This document shows positions 38,919-49,138 of a stretch of 64,000 nt of DNA, one piece after another. Under the pieces are notes generated by a model, which made no database searches, had not been told where the DNA came from, and was given only the letters and a program-made list of their open reading frames with translations. How positions within the stretch are numbered: position 1 is the stretch's first letter; each line of letters starts with the position of its first letter. The DNA lies in the NCBI GenBank assembly GCA_963820995.1, contig CAWGCL010000002.1, forward strand, positions 1 through 64,000, in the 5' to 3' direction. Position numbers and translations under genes: made by a program. This DNA is from JAGTVG01 sp963820995 (GTDB lineage Bacteria; Bacteroidota; Bacteroidia; Cytophagales; Cyclobacteriaceae).

Positions 38919-40394
38919 ATGGGAAAAGGATTACCAAAACGTTCCGAAGATTATTCCTCATGGTATAATGAACTGGTAAAAAAGGCTGATCTGGCTGAAA
39001 ATTCGGCTGTCCGGGGCTGCATGGTTATAAAACCATATGGGTATTCCATATGGGAAAAAATGCAGGCAACACTTGATAAGATGTTCAAGGCTACCGGCCA
39101 CGTGAATGCTTATTTTCCATTGTTTATTCCAAAGTCCTATATGAGCCGTGAAGCTGCCCATGTGGAAGGATTTGCAAAAGAATGTGCGGTTGTTACACAC
39201 TATCGGCTAAAGAATGATGAGAATGGCAAAGGGATTATTGTAGATCCGGAAGCAAAGCTTGAGGAGGAACTTATCATCCGACCGACTTCTGAGACGGTAA
39301 TCTGGAACACTTATAAAAATTGGATACAGTCGTACCGGGATCTGCCATTATTATTGAACCAGTGGGCAAATGTTGTACGGTGGGAGATGCGTACCAGACT
39401 TTTCCTTCGCACAGCGGAATTTCTATGGCAGGAAGGTCATACCGCCCATGAAACAAAAGAGGAGGCTATAGAGGAAACACTAAAAATCCTCGATATTTAC
39501 GGTGAATTTGCCGAAAAGCATATGGCGATCCCTATCCTGAAAGGCGTTAAAACTGAAAGTGAAAGGTTTGCCGGTGCCATTGACACATATTGTATTGAAG
39601 CATTAATGCAGGATGGAAAAGCCCTTCAGGCTGGCACATCACATTTTCTTGGACAAAACTTTGCCAAAGCGTTCGATGTCAAATTCGCCACCAAAGAAGG
39701 AGGCCTGGATTATGTATGGGGCACCTCATGGGGTGTAAGCACAAGGCTAATGGGAGCCTTGGTTATGGCGCATTCTGATGACAATGGCCTGATCCTTCCT
39801 CCAAACCTGGCCCCTATCCAGGTTGTGATCGTTCCTATTTATAAAACAGAAGAACACCGCAGTCTGATTACAGAAAAGGCCGATAAAATTAAGTCACAAC
39901 TTTCGGAAAAAGGATTTGCGGTGCATTTTGACAACCGTGACACACATAAACCAGGGTGGAAATTTGCAGAATATGAGTTAAAAGGTGTTCCCGTCCGCCT
40001 GGCTATCGGCCCTAAGGACCTCGAAAATAATACAGTTGAGATTGCTCGAAGAGATACGGGGGAGAAGACTTTTATAGATATGGACAGTATCCTGACACAT
40101 ATAGAATCCCTGATGCCTGATATTCATAACAAAATATATGATAAAGCACTTAATTTCAGGAAAGAAAATACCCATTCTGCCGACTCTTATGATGAATTTA
40201 AAGAGATCCTAGATAAAAAGGGTGGATTTGTCCTGGCTCATTGGGATGGAACTGCCGAAACGGAGGCGCTTATAAAAGATGAGACGAAAGCTAGCATCCG
40301 TCTTATCCCCATCGACGACAAAGTTGAAGAAGGCAAATGTATATATTCAGGAAAACCTTCTAAACAAAGAGTTGTTTTCGCAAAAGCTTATTGA
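38919..40394 (+). CDS. proS: Prolyl-tRNA synthetase (archaeal/eukaryotic type)
   Basis: Charges tRNA-Pro. The 491 residues give the short ProS form without the bacterial editing insert. Class II motif 1 lies in FKATGHVNAYFPLFIP, motif 2 in NVVRWEMRTRLFLRTAEFLWQEGHTAH and motif 3 in WGTSWGVSTRLMGALVMAHSDDNG (each read in parts). The anticodon-binding domain follows at VVIVPIYKTEE and ends KQRVVFAKAY. The start at 38919 directly precedes KGLPKRSEDYSSWYNELV. This type is usual in Bacteroidota. Confidence 0.96.
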   Translation: MGKGLPKRSEDYSSWYNELVKKADLAENSAVRGCMVIKPYGYSIWEKMQATLDKMFKATGHVNAYFPLFIPKSYMSREAAHVEGFAKECAVVTHYRLKNDENGKGIIVDPEAKLEEELIIRPTSETVIWNTYKNWIQSYRDLPLLLNQWANVVRWEMRTRLFLRTAEFLWQEGHTAHETKEEAIEETLKILDIYGEFAEKHMAIPILKGVKTESERFAGAIDTYCIEALMQDGKALQAGTSHFLGQNFAKAFDVKFATKEGGLDYVWGTSWGVSTRLMGALVMAHSDDNGLILPPNLAPIQVVIVPIYKTEEHRSLITEKADKIKSQLSEKGFAVHFDNRDTHKPGWKFAEYELKGVPVRLAIGPKDLENNTVEIARRDTGEKTFIDMDSILTHIESLMPDIHNKIYDKALNFRKENTHSADSYDEFKEILDKKGGFVLAHWDGTAETEALIKDETKASIRLIPIDDKVEEGKCIYSGKPSKQRVVFAKAY

Positions 40395-40424
40395 TTTTTT
40401 AGTAGTCATTTCTAAGTATTTATT

Positions 40425-40432
40425 TATCTTTG
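40425..40432 (+). promoter_or_regulatory. Bacteroidota -7 element (TATCTTTG) of the NfeD-FloA operon
   Basis: TATCTTTG sits 20 bp before the NfeD start at 40453, the same sequence as at metG, panC and panD. No clear -33 motif at the standard distance. Confidence 0.5.
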
Positions 40433-40452
40433 GTTAATGCAATTCACCTGAT

Positions 40453-40926
40453 ATGGTAGAATGGTTAGCTGTTATATTGTTGATTTTTTTTGGCCTTGGA
40501 TTCATCATTGCTGAGATCATTTTTGTACCCGGGACAACCCTGCTAGGATTATTTGGCTTGATATTTACTATTATTGGAATTATCATCAGTTATATAAGCT
40601 TTGGAGCGGGCATTGGGTCAATCGTTTTTGTTGTTGCAGGCACTATCGGGATTGGAGTACTGGTTTATAGTTTGAAATCGGGAGTCTGGGAAAAATTCGC
40701 ACTTAAAGGATCGATGAACAGCAAAGTGAATGAAGGTGACAAAGAGGATTTGCAGGTGGGTGAAGAAGGCATTACCGCTTCTTCTCTAAGACCGATGGGA
40801 AAGGGGGAATTTAAGGAAAAGATATATGAGGTAACTACCCTCGGCAATTACCTGACTGCAGATACTAAAATCAGAATTGTATCTTTGAAGAATAATAAAA
40901 TTATCGTTGAACCTATAAATAAATAA
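40453..40926 (+). CDS. NfeD-like membrane protein (short form)
   Basis: 157 residues: three or four membrane segments (residues 1-75, LAVILLIFFGLGFIIAEIIF and VFVVAGTIGIGVLVYSL) and a C-terminal OB-fold domain (VGEEGITASSLRPMGKGEFKEKIY). It lacks the protease domain of the long NfeD near 14 kb. It starts the two-gene unit with floA, whose ATG is one base beyond the stop. NfeD short forms partner flotillins in membrane microdomains. Confidence 0.9.
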   Translation: MVEWLAVILLIFFGLGFIIAEIIFVPGTTLLGLFGLIFTIIGIIISYISFGAGIGSIVFVVAGTIGIGVLVYSLKSGVWEKFALKGSMNSKVNEGDKEDLQVGEEGITASSLRPMGKGEFKEKIYEVTTLGNYLTADTKIRIVSLKNNKIIVEPINK

Positions 40927-40927
40927 T

Positions 40928-41923
40928 ATGAACAGTGCATTAATGCTACTTCTTATTGTCTTTGCCGCCGTTGTTTTCCTGTTTGTATTCCTGTACTTTG
41001 TACCGGTCAATTTGTGGATAACAGCCATTTTCTCAGGCGTCAAAGTAGGACTTTTCGAACTCGTCTTTATGCGGATACGAAAAGTGCCCCCTGGAATAAT
41101 CGTTACAGCAATGATAACTGCTACAAAAGCAGGATTGCAAGTAACAACGAACGATCTCGAAACTCACTATTTAGCGAGTGGAAACGTGCCTAATGTCATT
41201 AAAGCTCTAATTTCTGCGGATAAGGCAAACATCAATTTAACATTCAAACAAGCTACTGCAATAGATCTTGCAGGAAGAGAAGTTTTTGAAGCAGTACAGA
41301 TCTCTGTAAATCCAAAGGTCATTACTACCCCAAAAGTAGCTGCTGTAGCAGCTGATGGTATCCAATTGATAGCTACCGCCAGAGTTACGGTGAGGGCTAA
41401 TATTCAACAATTGGTTGGAGGAGCCGGGGAAGACACCATTCTTGCCAGGGTTGGTGAGGGTATTGTGACTTCAATAGGTTCTGCAAAATCACATAAGCAG
41501 GTACTTGAAAATCCTGATAAGATATCCAAACTTGTACTGGAAAGAGGATTGGATGCCGGTACTGCCTTCGAAATTTTATCTATCGATATTGCTGATGTGG
41601 ATGTAGGCACCAATATTGGGGCGAAACTTCAGATCGACCAGGCAAATGCAGACCTGAAAGTTGCTGAAGCTAAAGCAGAGGAAAGAAGGGCTATGGCTGT
41701 TGCTCAGGAACAGGAAATGAAGGCTGTTTCTCAGGAAATGAGGGCTAAGGTTATCGCGGCGGAAGCAGAGATCCCTAAAGCTATTTCCGAGGCATTCCGA
41801 TCTGGTAATTTAGGTATTATGGATTATTATAAGTTTAAAAATATCCAGGCCGATACAGATATGCGTGAATCAATCGCAAAGCCAGACGCTCCACAAGGGA
41901 AACAAGATAGTAAAAACAAATAA
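40928..41923 (+). CDS. floA: Flotillin-like protein FloA
   Basis: 331-residue scaffold of membrane microdomains. A membrane hairpin (LLLIVFAAVVFLFVFLYFVP, then LWITAIFSGVKVG) is followed by an SPFH/PHB-like domain (ISVNPKVITTPKVAAVAADG, RVTVRANIQQLVGGAGEDT). A coiled-coil part rich in Ala and Glu (ADLKVAEAKAEERRAM) follows. The C-terminus has the conserved SEAFRSGNLGIMDYY. It is translated with the short NfeD upstream and ends at a terminator five bases later. Confidence 0.95.
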   Translation: MNSALMLLLIVFAAVVFLFVFLYFVPVNLWITAIFSGVKVGLFELVFMRIRKVPPGIIVTAMITATKAGLQVTTNDLETHYLASGNVPNVIKALISADKANINLTFKQATAIDLAGREVFEAVQISVNPKVITTPKVAAVAADGIQLIATARVTVRANIQQLVGGAGEDTILARVGEGIVTSIGSAKSHKQVLENPDKISKLVLERGLDAGTAFEILSIDIADVDVGTNIGAKLQIDQANADLKVAEAKAEERRAMAVAQEQEMKAVSQEMRAKVIAAEAEIPKAISEAFRSGNLGIMDYYKFKNIQADTDMRESIAKPDAPQGKQDSKNK

Positions 41924-41927
41924 TTTC

Positions 41928-41954
41928 AATCCCGCTTCGGCGGGATTTTTTTTT
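41928..41954. terminator. Intrinsic terminator with UUCG loop, between floA and the aldehyde dehydrogenase
   Basis: An 8-bp stem (AATCCCGC / GCGGGATT) with a TTCG tetraloop and a long T-run. It ends floA, and it lies four bases from the ALDH stop on the other strand. The A-rich bases ahead of the stem could also serve the ALDH gene. Confidence 0.85.
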
Positions 41955-41958
41955 GATT

Positions 41959-43353
41959 TTACAACTCCAAGTTTATGCTAAATAACCTTTTGAGCCATTT
42001 CAGTTTAGACCCAAAGGGAGCATATCGCACCGGCACGTCCAACCAATTCCCTTTTTTAACAATTCCTTTCTTATGGCTGAAAGTTTCAAAACTATGTTTT
42101 CCATGGTAAGCACCGTATCCACTCTGACCGACACCACCAAAGGGAACAAATGGATTCCCATATTGTATGACTACGTCATTGATTGCCCCTGATCCAAAAC
42201 TTAACTCATTGAGGACCTTTTTGATAAAGGATTTTCCAGTGGAAAAGACATATAAAGACAAAGGCTTGTCCTTACTTTTTAGTCGGGAAATTACTTCATC
42301 AATATTTTGGTACGATAAAACTGGAAGTAAAGGTCCGAAGATCTCTTCCTTCATAATATCATCTTCCCAACTTACATCCTGCAGGATGGTCGGTGCAATA
42401 TATAGTTCCGCTTCTTCAGATTGCCCCCCATGATATATCTTGGAATCAGGGATCAGGGCTTTAACGCGATTAAAGTGTTTCTTGTTAATGATTCTGGCAA
42501 GATCATCACTGTTTTCGGGATTCTCCCCAAAGGCCCTAATAACCTCCTGTTTCAAAGCGATCAAAAGATCATCCTTATATTTTATGTCCACATATATATA
42601 ATCCGGCGCCACACAAGTTTGTCCATTATTTAAAAACTTTCCCCATACTATTCGCCTGGCAGCCAGTTTCATATTCATTGTGCCATCGACTATACATGGA
42701 CTTTTACCACCCAGCTCAAGTGTGACTGGCGTCAGGTTTTTAGCAGCTGCTGTTGCAATGATCTTACCAACATAGGTCCCTCCGGTAAAGAAGATATAAT
42801 CAAATTTTTCCTCAAGTAAGGATTGCGTGATCCTGGCATCCCCTTCCATCACATGAATATAAAAATCGTCATAATTATCGTTGATTAGCTTTTTCAATAA
42901 GGCACTTGTGGCAGGAGCTAATTCGGAAGGTTTAAGGATTGCACAATTACCAGCTGCCATAGCACCTGCAAGAGGTCCCATAGCTAATTGAAATGGATAA
43001 TTCCAGGGTGCAATGATCAATGAAACGCCATATGGCTCATGCATGAGGAAACTCGAAGATGGAAAATTCAGAAGGTTAGAAGGTAATCTTTTGGGACTGG
43101 CCCATCTTTTTAACTTATTGATAAACTGATTGATTTCCAATACCATATAGCCATTTTCGGATAAATAGGACTCAAAAGCTGGTTTTCTGAAATCCGTTCT
43201 TAAAGCTTCATAAATTGCTTTTTCATTTTCGATGATCAAATCGCGCAGTTTACGGAGTTGTTCCTTCCTGTAATTTATACTTTTTGTAACTCCTGTAAGG
43301 AAAAATTGCCTTTGGCGGGTAACTATATCGACTATACTATTCTGCTGTTCCAT
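41959..43353 (-). CDS. Aldehyde dehydrogenase (class 3-like)
   Basis: Oxidises aldehydes to acids with NAD(P). The start at 43353 (MEQQNSIVDIVTRQRQFFL) fits the family; the frame is open to 43395 but adds 14 residues with little family likeness. It has SLIIAPWNYPFQLAMGPLAG, the Glu in LELGGKSP, the catalytic Cys in NNGQTCVAPDY, KEEIFGPLLPVLSY and the C-terminal ending in hydrophobic residues (KWLKRLFSINLEL) that may anchor it at the membrane. 464 residues. Transcribed alone. Confidence 0.93.
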   Translation of the reverse strand: MEQQNSIVDIVTRQRQFFLTGVTKSINYRKEQLRKLRDLIIENEKAIYEALRTDFRKPAFESYLSENGYMVLEINQFINKLKRWASPKRLPSNLLNFPSSSFLMHEPYGVSLIIAPWNYPFQLAMGPLAGAMAAGNCAILKPSELAPATSALLKKLINDNYDDFYIHVMEGDARITQSLLEEKFDYIFFTGGTYVGKIIATAAAKNLTPVTLELGGKSPCIVDGTMNMKLAARRIVWGKFLNNGQTCVAPDYIYVDIKYKDDLLIALKQEVIRAFGENPENSDDLARIINKKHFNRVKALIPDSKIYHGGQSEEAELYIAPTILQDVSWEDDIMKEEIFGPLLPVLSYQNIDEVISRLKSKDKPLSLYVFSTGKSFIKKVLNELSFGSGAINDVVIQYGNPFVPFGGVGQSGYGAYHGKHSFETFSHKKGIVKKGNWLDVPVRYAPFGSKLKWLKRLFSINLEL

Positions 43354-43650
43354 ATATCTTGCTTTTAAATCCCTGTAATTTTTATTCTCTCGCATATTAA
43401 AAAATGGGATCCTGGCCTGTCCTTTAAAGCCATAGCAAAAATGGCAAATAAATGAGAATTAAATGTCTCAAATATTTTTTAAATCTTGCTCTGTACCAGT
43501 TAATTAAATTACTATAAGAATATGGAGGCTTAATTTTATCTATCATTAAAAAAGTAGTGAAAAAATGCATTTCCATCGTTTTAATCAAATCAATTTAATA
43601 TATTTCCGGTCATTTAATGCCATAATAGATTATATCAAACAACGCAGGCT

Positions 43651-44520
43651 TTGAGAATTACAGAGATATTTGAATATCATAATAAAACCTTTTCATTTGA
43701 ATTCTTCCCACCAAGGAATTACCAGTCCATTCTGGAATTGGGGATAAATGTCGGGCAGCTATTAAAACTCAGCCCTTCATTTGTTTCTGTAACTTATGGA
43801 GCGGGAGGTTCAACACAAGAATTATCCTTCGACCTGGTTGATTATATTCAAAACAAGATCGGCTTGACAACAATGGCCCATTATACTTGCATTAATGCCA
43901 ATAAAGCTAAGGTTGAGGAAGATCTGAAATACCTGATCGAGCGAAAAATTGAAAATCTGATGCTTCTTCGGGGAGACCTGCCTTCTGAGGGATCAATTGG
44001 ATTGAATACTGATTTCCTTCATGCAAGTGATCTTATACCCATAGCAAAATCGCTGGATGCATTTTCAATTGGTGCAGCCGGATACCCCGAAGGCCACCAG
44101 GAATCCAGGAATATTGAAGAAGATGTTAAATGGATGAAATATAAAATTGACCAGGGTTCTGATTTCATAATTACCCAGATGTTCTTTGATAATGATCTGT
44201 ATTTCGATTTTGTTGACCGCGCCAGGAAGGCAAATATAAACAAGCGCATTATACCCGGAATAATGCCTATCACCAATTACAAACAGATTAGTAAATTTTC
44301 TAAGATGAGCGGGGCCACAATCCCTGATTCGATCGTTCAAAGGTTCGAACCGATACAGGATGATCCAAAGATAATGTATCGAACCGGTGTGGAATTGGCT
44401 ATTGAGCAATGTATAGATCTACTCAGAAAAGGAGCTCCGGGTCTACATTTTTATACGTTAAATAAATCACGTGCAACGGTAGACATATTTTCTTCTATCC
44501 CGCATGGCCTGACAAACTGA
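43651..44520 (+). CDS. metF: Methylenetetrahydrofolate reductase
   Basis: Reduces 5,10-methylene-THF to 5-methyl-THF for methionine synthesis. 289 residues starting at TTG 43651; no ATG is available upstream in frame. The FAD enzyme motifs are FSFEFFPPRN with the catalytic Glu, VSVTYGAGGSTQE, TMAHYTCIN, NLMLLRGDLPSEG and FIITQMFFDND, and the C-terminal PGLHFYTLNKS is the expected ending. It is slightly shorter than the E. coli enzyme. It converges with apt, whose stop is seven bases away. Confidence 0.95.
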   Translation: MRITEIFEYHNKTFSFEFFPPRNYQSILELGINVGQLLKLSPSFVSVTYGAGGSTQELSFDLVDYIQNKIGLTTMAHYTCINANKAKVEEDLKYLIERKIENLMLLRGDLPSEGSIGLNTDFLHASDLIPIAKSLDAFSIGAAGYPEGHQESRNIEEDVKWMKYKIDQGSDFIITQMFFDNDLYFDFVDRARKANINKRIIPGIMPITNYKQISKFSKMSGATIPDSIVQRFEPIQDDPKIMYRTGVELAIEQCIDLLRKGAPGLHFYTLNKSRATVDIFSSIPHGLTN

Positions 44521-44527
44521 GAAATCA

Positions 44528-45065
44528 TCAGAATGTGATCATAGAATAAATGTCATACCCGTCGCCAATGGAATCCCGGCCTTTCAAAAATGAGAGTTCA
44601 ACGATAAAATTTATCATTACTTTACTTACCCCGAACTTTTTTATTAATTCAAGGGCAGCACTTGCTGTACCGCCAGTTGCAAGTAAATCGTCATGAAGCA
44701 AAACTATATCATTTGTATCTAGCGAATCTTTGTGGATCTCGATGGTGTCGGTTCCATATTCGAGCTTATATTCATAAGAATAGGTATCCGCGGGCAACTT
44801 TCCAGGCTTTCTGACGGGCACAAAACCCGCACCGAGCCTGCTGGCAAGAATACTTCCTGCTATAAATCCCCTGGACTCAATACCAACCACTTTGGTAATG
44901 CCCATAGAAGAATAATAGCCAAATAGATCATCTGAAATAGCTCTTAAGAATTTCTGGTTTTTTAAATGCAGTAGTAAGGTCCTTAAACAAAATCCCCTTT
45001 TTAGGAAAGTCAGGTATGTCACGTATTGATAAGGCAATATCTTCTTTGGTAATCTGATTCATCAT
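44528..45065 (-). CDS. apt: Adenine phosphoribosyltransferase (one frameshift in a poly-A run)
   Basis: Salvages adenine to AMP with PRPP. From ATG 45065 (the second Met at 45062 is also possible) the frame reads QITKEDIALSIRDIPDFPKKG and ILFKDLTTAF, then breaks at a six-A run near 44965. With one A fewer it continues KNQKFLRAISDDLFGYYSS to the PRPP motif VLLHDDLLATGGTA and stop 44528. Joined length is 178 residues, as usual. The break is a clear homopolymer error. Confidence 0.93.
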
Positions 45066-45263
45066 TTTTGTTTATATGTGCTAAAAAGTACTCAAAATCT
45101 TAATTTTCCCAAAAAAACGAAAAATATTATCAATACATTGCTGGTTACTGGTTCAATTTGAATGGAATAATCTTTTATATTTCCTGAAGATTTAAATAAT
45201 TTATAATCGATTAATAAATCATAATAAATATGATTATTTTCGAAACCTTTCACAAGAAATATT

Positions 45264-45836
45264 ATGGGCATATCAGATAAAGGGGCTTTTTTTATTCGGA
45301 ATTTCCTGAGGGGAGTTTTGATCCTTGCTGTTTTTATTGCCCTATTCATATTGTTTAAAAAATTCGCAAAACCGGAAAATTTTGAGTTTCTCAAACCCAT
45401 TTATGATAATTCCCTTCTTGTTTTTACGATTTACACTTTATCGGAAATTTTCTTTGGCATAATACCACCGGAGGTGTTCTTTATCTGGTCCACATCAGCA
45501 AATGATCTGAATACATACATATTTGATATATCCGTATTGGCCATCATTTCCTACATGGCAGGATTACTTGGATTCTGGATCGGCGTAAAGCTGAATTCAA
45601 CCATCATTTATCGTTTTATAAAAAGGAGGTATTTAATCAAATATCAGAAATACCTCAACGAATACGGATTTTTTGTTATTGTGGTAGCTGCACTAACCCC
45701 ATTGCCATTTTCAGGTATAAGCATGCTAATGGGATCTGTAAATTATCCATTCAGAAAATTCTGGATCTATGCCTTATCCAGGTTTATAAGATACGGGGTA
45801 TATTCCATCATATTCTGGGAAGTCAATTTGATTTAG
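45264..45836 (+). CDS. DedA/VTT-like membrane protein
   Basis: 190 residues with about five hydrophobic segments. FGIIPPEVFFIWSTSAND lies at residues 65-82, and the second half has IVVAALTPLPFSGISMLMGSV, the re-entrant Pro-rich turn of the VTT/SNARE-associated family. Transport or scramblase role is inferred only from the family. It stands alone; its stop lies 26 bp from the end of glmS on the other strand. Confidence 0.68.
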   Translation: MGISDKGAFFIRNFLRGVLILAVFIALFILFKKFAKPENFEFLKPIYDNSLLVFTIYTLSEIFFGIIPPEVFFIWSTSANDLNTYIFDISVLAIISYMAGLLGFWIGVKLNSTIIYRFIKRRYLIKYQKYLNEYGFFVIVVAALTPLPFSGISMLMGSVNYPFRKFWIYALSRFIRYGVYSIIFWEVNLI

Positions 45837-45861
45837 ATATTCCTGCCCCACCATACTTAAC

Positions 45862-47697
45862 TTACTCCACAGTTACGGATTTGGCCAGGTTTCTGGGTTG
45901 GTCCACATTACAATTTCTCATTACCGCAATATGATAGGCAAGTAATTGAAGAGGTATTACCGTGAGCAGAGGAGAAAGCACCTCGCTTATCTCAGGTATT
46001 TCTATTATATGATCGGCAAACTCCTTAATTGTTGAATCATTTTCAGTCACGATGGCAATGATTTTTCCTTTCCTGGCTTTAACTTCCTGAATATTACTCA
46101 CGATTTTCTCGTAAGTACTGTCTTTGGTTGCAATTACGACTACAGGCATGTTCTCATCGATCAGAGCAATTGGCCCATGTTTCATTTCAGCAGCAGGGTA
46201 TCCCTCCGCATGGATATAGGATATTTCTTTTAGCTTTAATGCGCCTTCAAGAGCAACAGGGAAATTATATCCCCTTCCAAGATATATAGAATTTGAAGCA
46301 TCCTTATATTCATAAGCAACCTCCCTGATTTTATCATTATTCTTTAAGGCCCTCTCCACTTTTTCAGGGATAGTCGACATTTCCTTAAGCATTGAATTAA
46401 ATTTCTCCTGATCAAGATATCCTTTCTTCTTTGCTAATTGTAAGGCGATCATATTCAGGACAATTAATTGTGCGGTAAAGGCCTTAGTACTGGCTACTCC
46501 GATCTCCGGTCCGGCATGCGTATACGCTCCCTCATGTGAAGCTCTTGAAATAGAACTTCCAACCACATTACATATTCCGAATACAATCGCATATTTCGAT
46601 TTGGCCATCTCAATTGCCGCCAGCGTATCTGCGGTCTCACCTGATTGAGAAACGGCAATCACGATATCACCCTTTTCAATCACAGGATTACGGTATCTGA
46701 ATTCTGAGGCATATTCAACCTCCACTGGAATCCTGCAGAACTCTTCAAAAAAGTATTCAGCCACAAGGCAGGAATGCCAGGAAGTACCGCAGGCGATCAT
46801 AATAATTCGTTCTGCATTTAGAAGTTGATCTGCATATTCCTGTATCCCTCCTAATACCAGATGACCGGTTTCGGCATTAAGACGCCCCCTCATACAATCA
46901 CCTATAGACCTTGGCTGTTCAAAGATCTCTTTGAGCATAAAATGATCATATCCGCCTTTTTCAATGGAATCCAGATCAATTTCAAGGGTTTGTACAAAAG
47001 GCAGTGATTTAACATTATTTACATCTTTCAGTAAAAGGTCATTCTTTTCGATAACAGCTATCTCAGAATCTTTCAAATAGATGACATCTTTGGTATACTC
47101 AATGATTGGTGAAGCATCAGATGCTACAAAATAGGCATCTTTTCCAACACCTATAACAAGTGGACTACTTTTACGGGCAGCCACTATACGGTCAGGTTCA
47201 TCCAGGGAAAGTAGAACAATGGCATAGGCGCCAACTACATTCGATAAAGCAATTCGCGTGGCCTTCTCCAGGCTGCATTGATTCTGAACCTGGATACTTT
47301 CTATAAAATGAACAAGTACTTCTGAATCCGTTTCACTTTGAAACTGATGGCCAGACCGGGATAGTTCCTTGCGGATTGTATTATAGTTTTCGATTATTCC
47401 ATTATGGACAAGAACTATCCTTCCATTTCCTGAAATATGTGGATGGGCATTTTGATCATTAGGTTCCCCATGAGTAGCCCACCTGGTATGACCGATCCCT
47501 ATCGATCCATGCAAATCTTTCTTTTCCAGATGATCTTCAAGATCGATCACCCGTCCTTTCTTTTTTGAAATTTTAAGTTTATCGTTAAGGATTGCGACGC
47601 CAGCACTGTCATATCCTCGATATTCAAGGCGCTTTAATCCATTTAGTATTATTGGTAGCGCCTCCTGGTTCCCGATATAAGCCATAATTCCACACAT
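45862..47697 (-). CDS. glmS: Glutamine-fructose-6-phosphate transaminase
   Basis: Makes glucosamine-6-phosphate, the first step to UDP-GlcNAc. Of 611 residues, the first 235 are the glutaminase domain with Cys2 nucleophile (MCGIMAYIGNQEALPIIL, GIGHTRWATHGEPND). Two SIS domains follow, with IACGTSWHSC, VIAVSQSGETADTLAA and CTHAGPEIGVAST-like THAGPEIGVASTKAFTAQ. The end NLAKSVTVE carries the catalytic His-Lys region's standard tail. No glmS riboswitch is visible in the 160-bp leader, as expected for this phylum. Confidence 0.97.
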   Translation of the reverse strand: MCGIMAYIGNQEALPIILNGLKRLEYRGYDSAGVAILNDKLKISKKKGRVIDLEDHLEKKDLHGSIGIGHTRWATHGEPNDQNAHPHISGNGRIVLVHNGIIENYNTIRKELSRSGHQFQSETDSEVLVHFIESIQVQNQCSLEKATRIALSNVVGAYAIVLLSLDEPDRIVAARKSSPLVIGVGKDAYFVASDASPIIEYTKDVIYLKDSEIAVIEKNDLLLKDVNNVKSLPFVQTLEIDLDSIEKGGYDHFMLKEIFEQPRSIGDCMRGRLNAETGHLVLGGIQEYADQLLNAERIIMIACGTSWHSCLVAEYFFEEFCRIPVEVEYASEFRYRNPVIEKGDIVIAVSQSGETADTLAAIEMAKSKYAIVFGICNVVGSSISRASHEGAYTHAGPEIGVASTKAFTAQLIVLNMIALQLAKKKGYLDQEKFNSMLKEMSTIPEKVERALKNNDKIREVAYEYKDASNSIYLGRGYNFPVALEGALKLKEISYIHAEGYPAAEMKHGPIALIDENMPVVVIATKDSTYEKIVSNIQEVKARKGKIIAIVTENDSTIKEFADHIIEIPEISEVLSPLLTVIPLQLLAYHIAVMRNCNVDQPRNLAKSVTVE

Positions 47698-47797
47698 AGG
47701 TTGTTTGAGTTTTAATGAACCGTTAAATATAGGATTATTTTGTTAATAAATAATATTTTTTGAAGAATATTTTAAAAAAATTATAAAGATTCAATGC

Positions 47798-47813
47798 TGC
47801 TTATTTTTAAGCA
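47798..47813 (-). terminator. Possible terminator hairpin after the DUF4270 gene
   Basis: TGCTTA-AAAA-TAAGCA forms a perfect 6-bp hairpin 46 bp beyond the DUF4270 stop on the minus strand. The nearest T-run is about 15 bases further, which is late for an intrinsic terminator. Confidence 0.3.
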
Positions 47814-47859
47814 TTAATTAATGGATAAGAAATGGGGAATGTGTTTTTAGATCAGCAGG

Positions 47860-49138
47860 CTATTTCACCTTAGAATAGTAAATTTTCAGAACGATTTTAC
47901 TTGGGCTTACCAGAAATTGGTTTACAGTATTAGTAATGCCAAATTCTGGTGGATACATAAGAACGGTTGTATCCGAAAAAGTACCTTTAATCAACCTGTC
48001 GCTGAAAATTGTGATCGGTGCTTCATACAATAGATCTTCTTCATTATAAATAGCACGCTGGAGGTCGGTAGAGCCATCCTGGAGAATTCCTAAAAATTGA
48101 CCTGATTCTTTTAACCGCTTATTATTTTCATCATGAAAATAAAAATATAAGTAAGATGGGGGAAGCTCATTAAAATCCGGTTGATCAATATTTATGGAGA
48201 TCACCGTTTGATTTATTGTGGCATATTCAATAGTATCAAAGAAATACAGCATAGGTGTGAAATCAAGCTTAGTAACCAGATCAGCACCTGACTGAATATA
48301 TGCTTTATCATTAGTTGGATTAAAATCCTGATAATGTTGATCTTCTATTCCATCCAATGGCGTGCCAGTTCTGTCGGTAAGTATCTGATTGAAATTTGCA
48401 ACACCAAAAAACTCAAAAGGGTAACTGTATTGAAGTGTATCTTCAGAATAATATAATCTGAGAAATGTAGAATCATTTCCGGCATTAATACCCAATACAG
48501 AATTATTACTTTGATCTGATATAAATGCAAAACCTTTAAACAGAGCCTGTAAGGTTCCTACATCATCAGGATCAATTACATTTGTATCCTGGGCAGCCTC
48601 GAAAAGCCTTTGCCCATATGTGTCGTCAATTTTAAAAGAAAGTACAGTGTCTACTCTTTCCGGCAGGAAAAAATCCGCGGTTGATATAGGATTTGGATCA
48701 TACTCAGCAGAACTGAAACTGAAATACGCCGCTGTATCATAGAGATCTTCCGTTAATTCGTGTACGGTAAATCGTTGATATTCAGTTATATCCAGGCCCA
48801 TATGCATAATCACTTTTTATATACAGAACTAGTGAATCGTAAACTGCATCTTCCGGCACATCCAATTTAGCCCCTGAATACCCATATTGTGTAAAAGAGG
48901 CAGCTGATAATGATCCAAAATCTTCATTAAACGTTTTTCCTACCAGCAGTCTTTGAACGGATAATGTAAAAAGTGAATCGTTATTGATCAGACTTGTACT
49001 CAGGTCTATCTCCTGATAATAAGCACCTATCCTGTTAGGGTCCCCGGTAAGTTCGAGCCCTATTTCATTAGGTTCCTCACAAGCAAAAAGAAAAAGGGTT
49101 ACCAGAACCAGTAACCCATAATGTGTTTTACCCAGCAA
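47860..49138 (-). CDS. DUF4270 lipoprotein (one frameshift)
   Basis: Exported lipoprotein of about 425 residues. The best start is TTG 49138, which gives a compact signal (MLGKTHYGLLVLVTLFLFAC) with lipobox LFAC; the ATG at 49177 would add 13 residues inside glgA. The first frame ends near 48790 (SDYAYG). One G in the GGG of this codon region is extra; dropping it continues LDITEYQRFTVHELTEDLY to stop 47860. The family is common in Bacteroidota beside panC and glgA-like genes and has no known function. Its start overlaps the glgA-like stop by 11 bases. Confidence 0.82.

Noticed and set aside
45862..47859. glmS ribozyme/riboswitch in the glmS leader
   Set aside because: The 160-bp leader is AT-rich with no compact core; glmS ribozymes are found in Firmicutes-type genomes.
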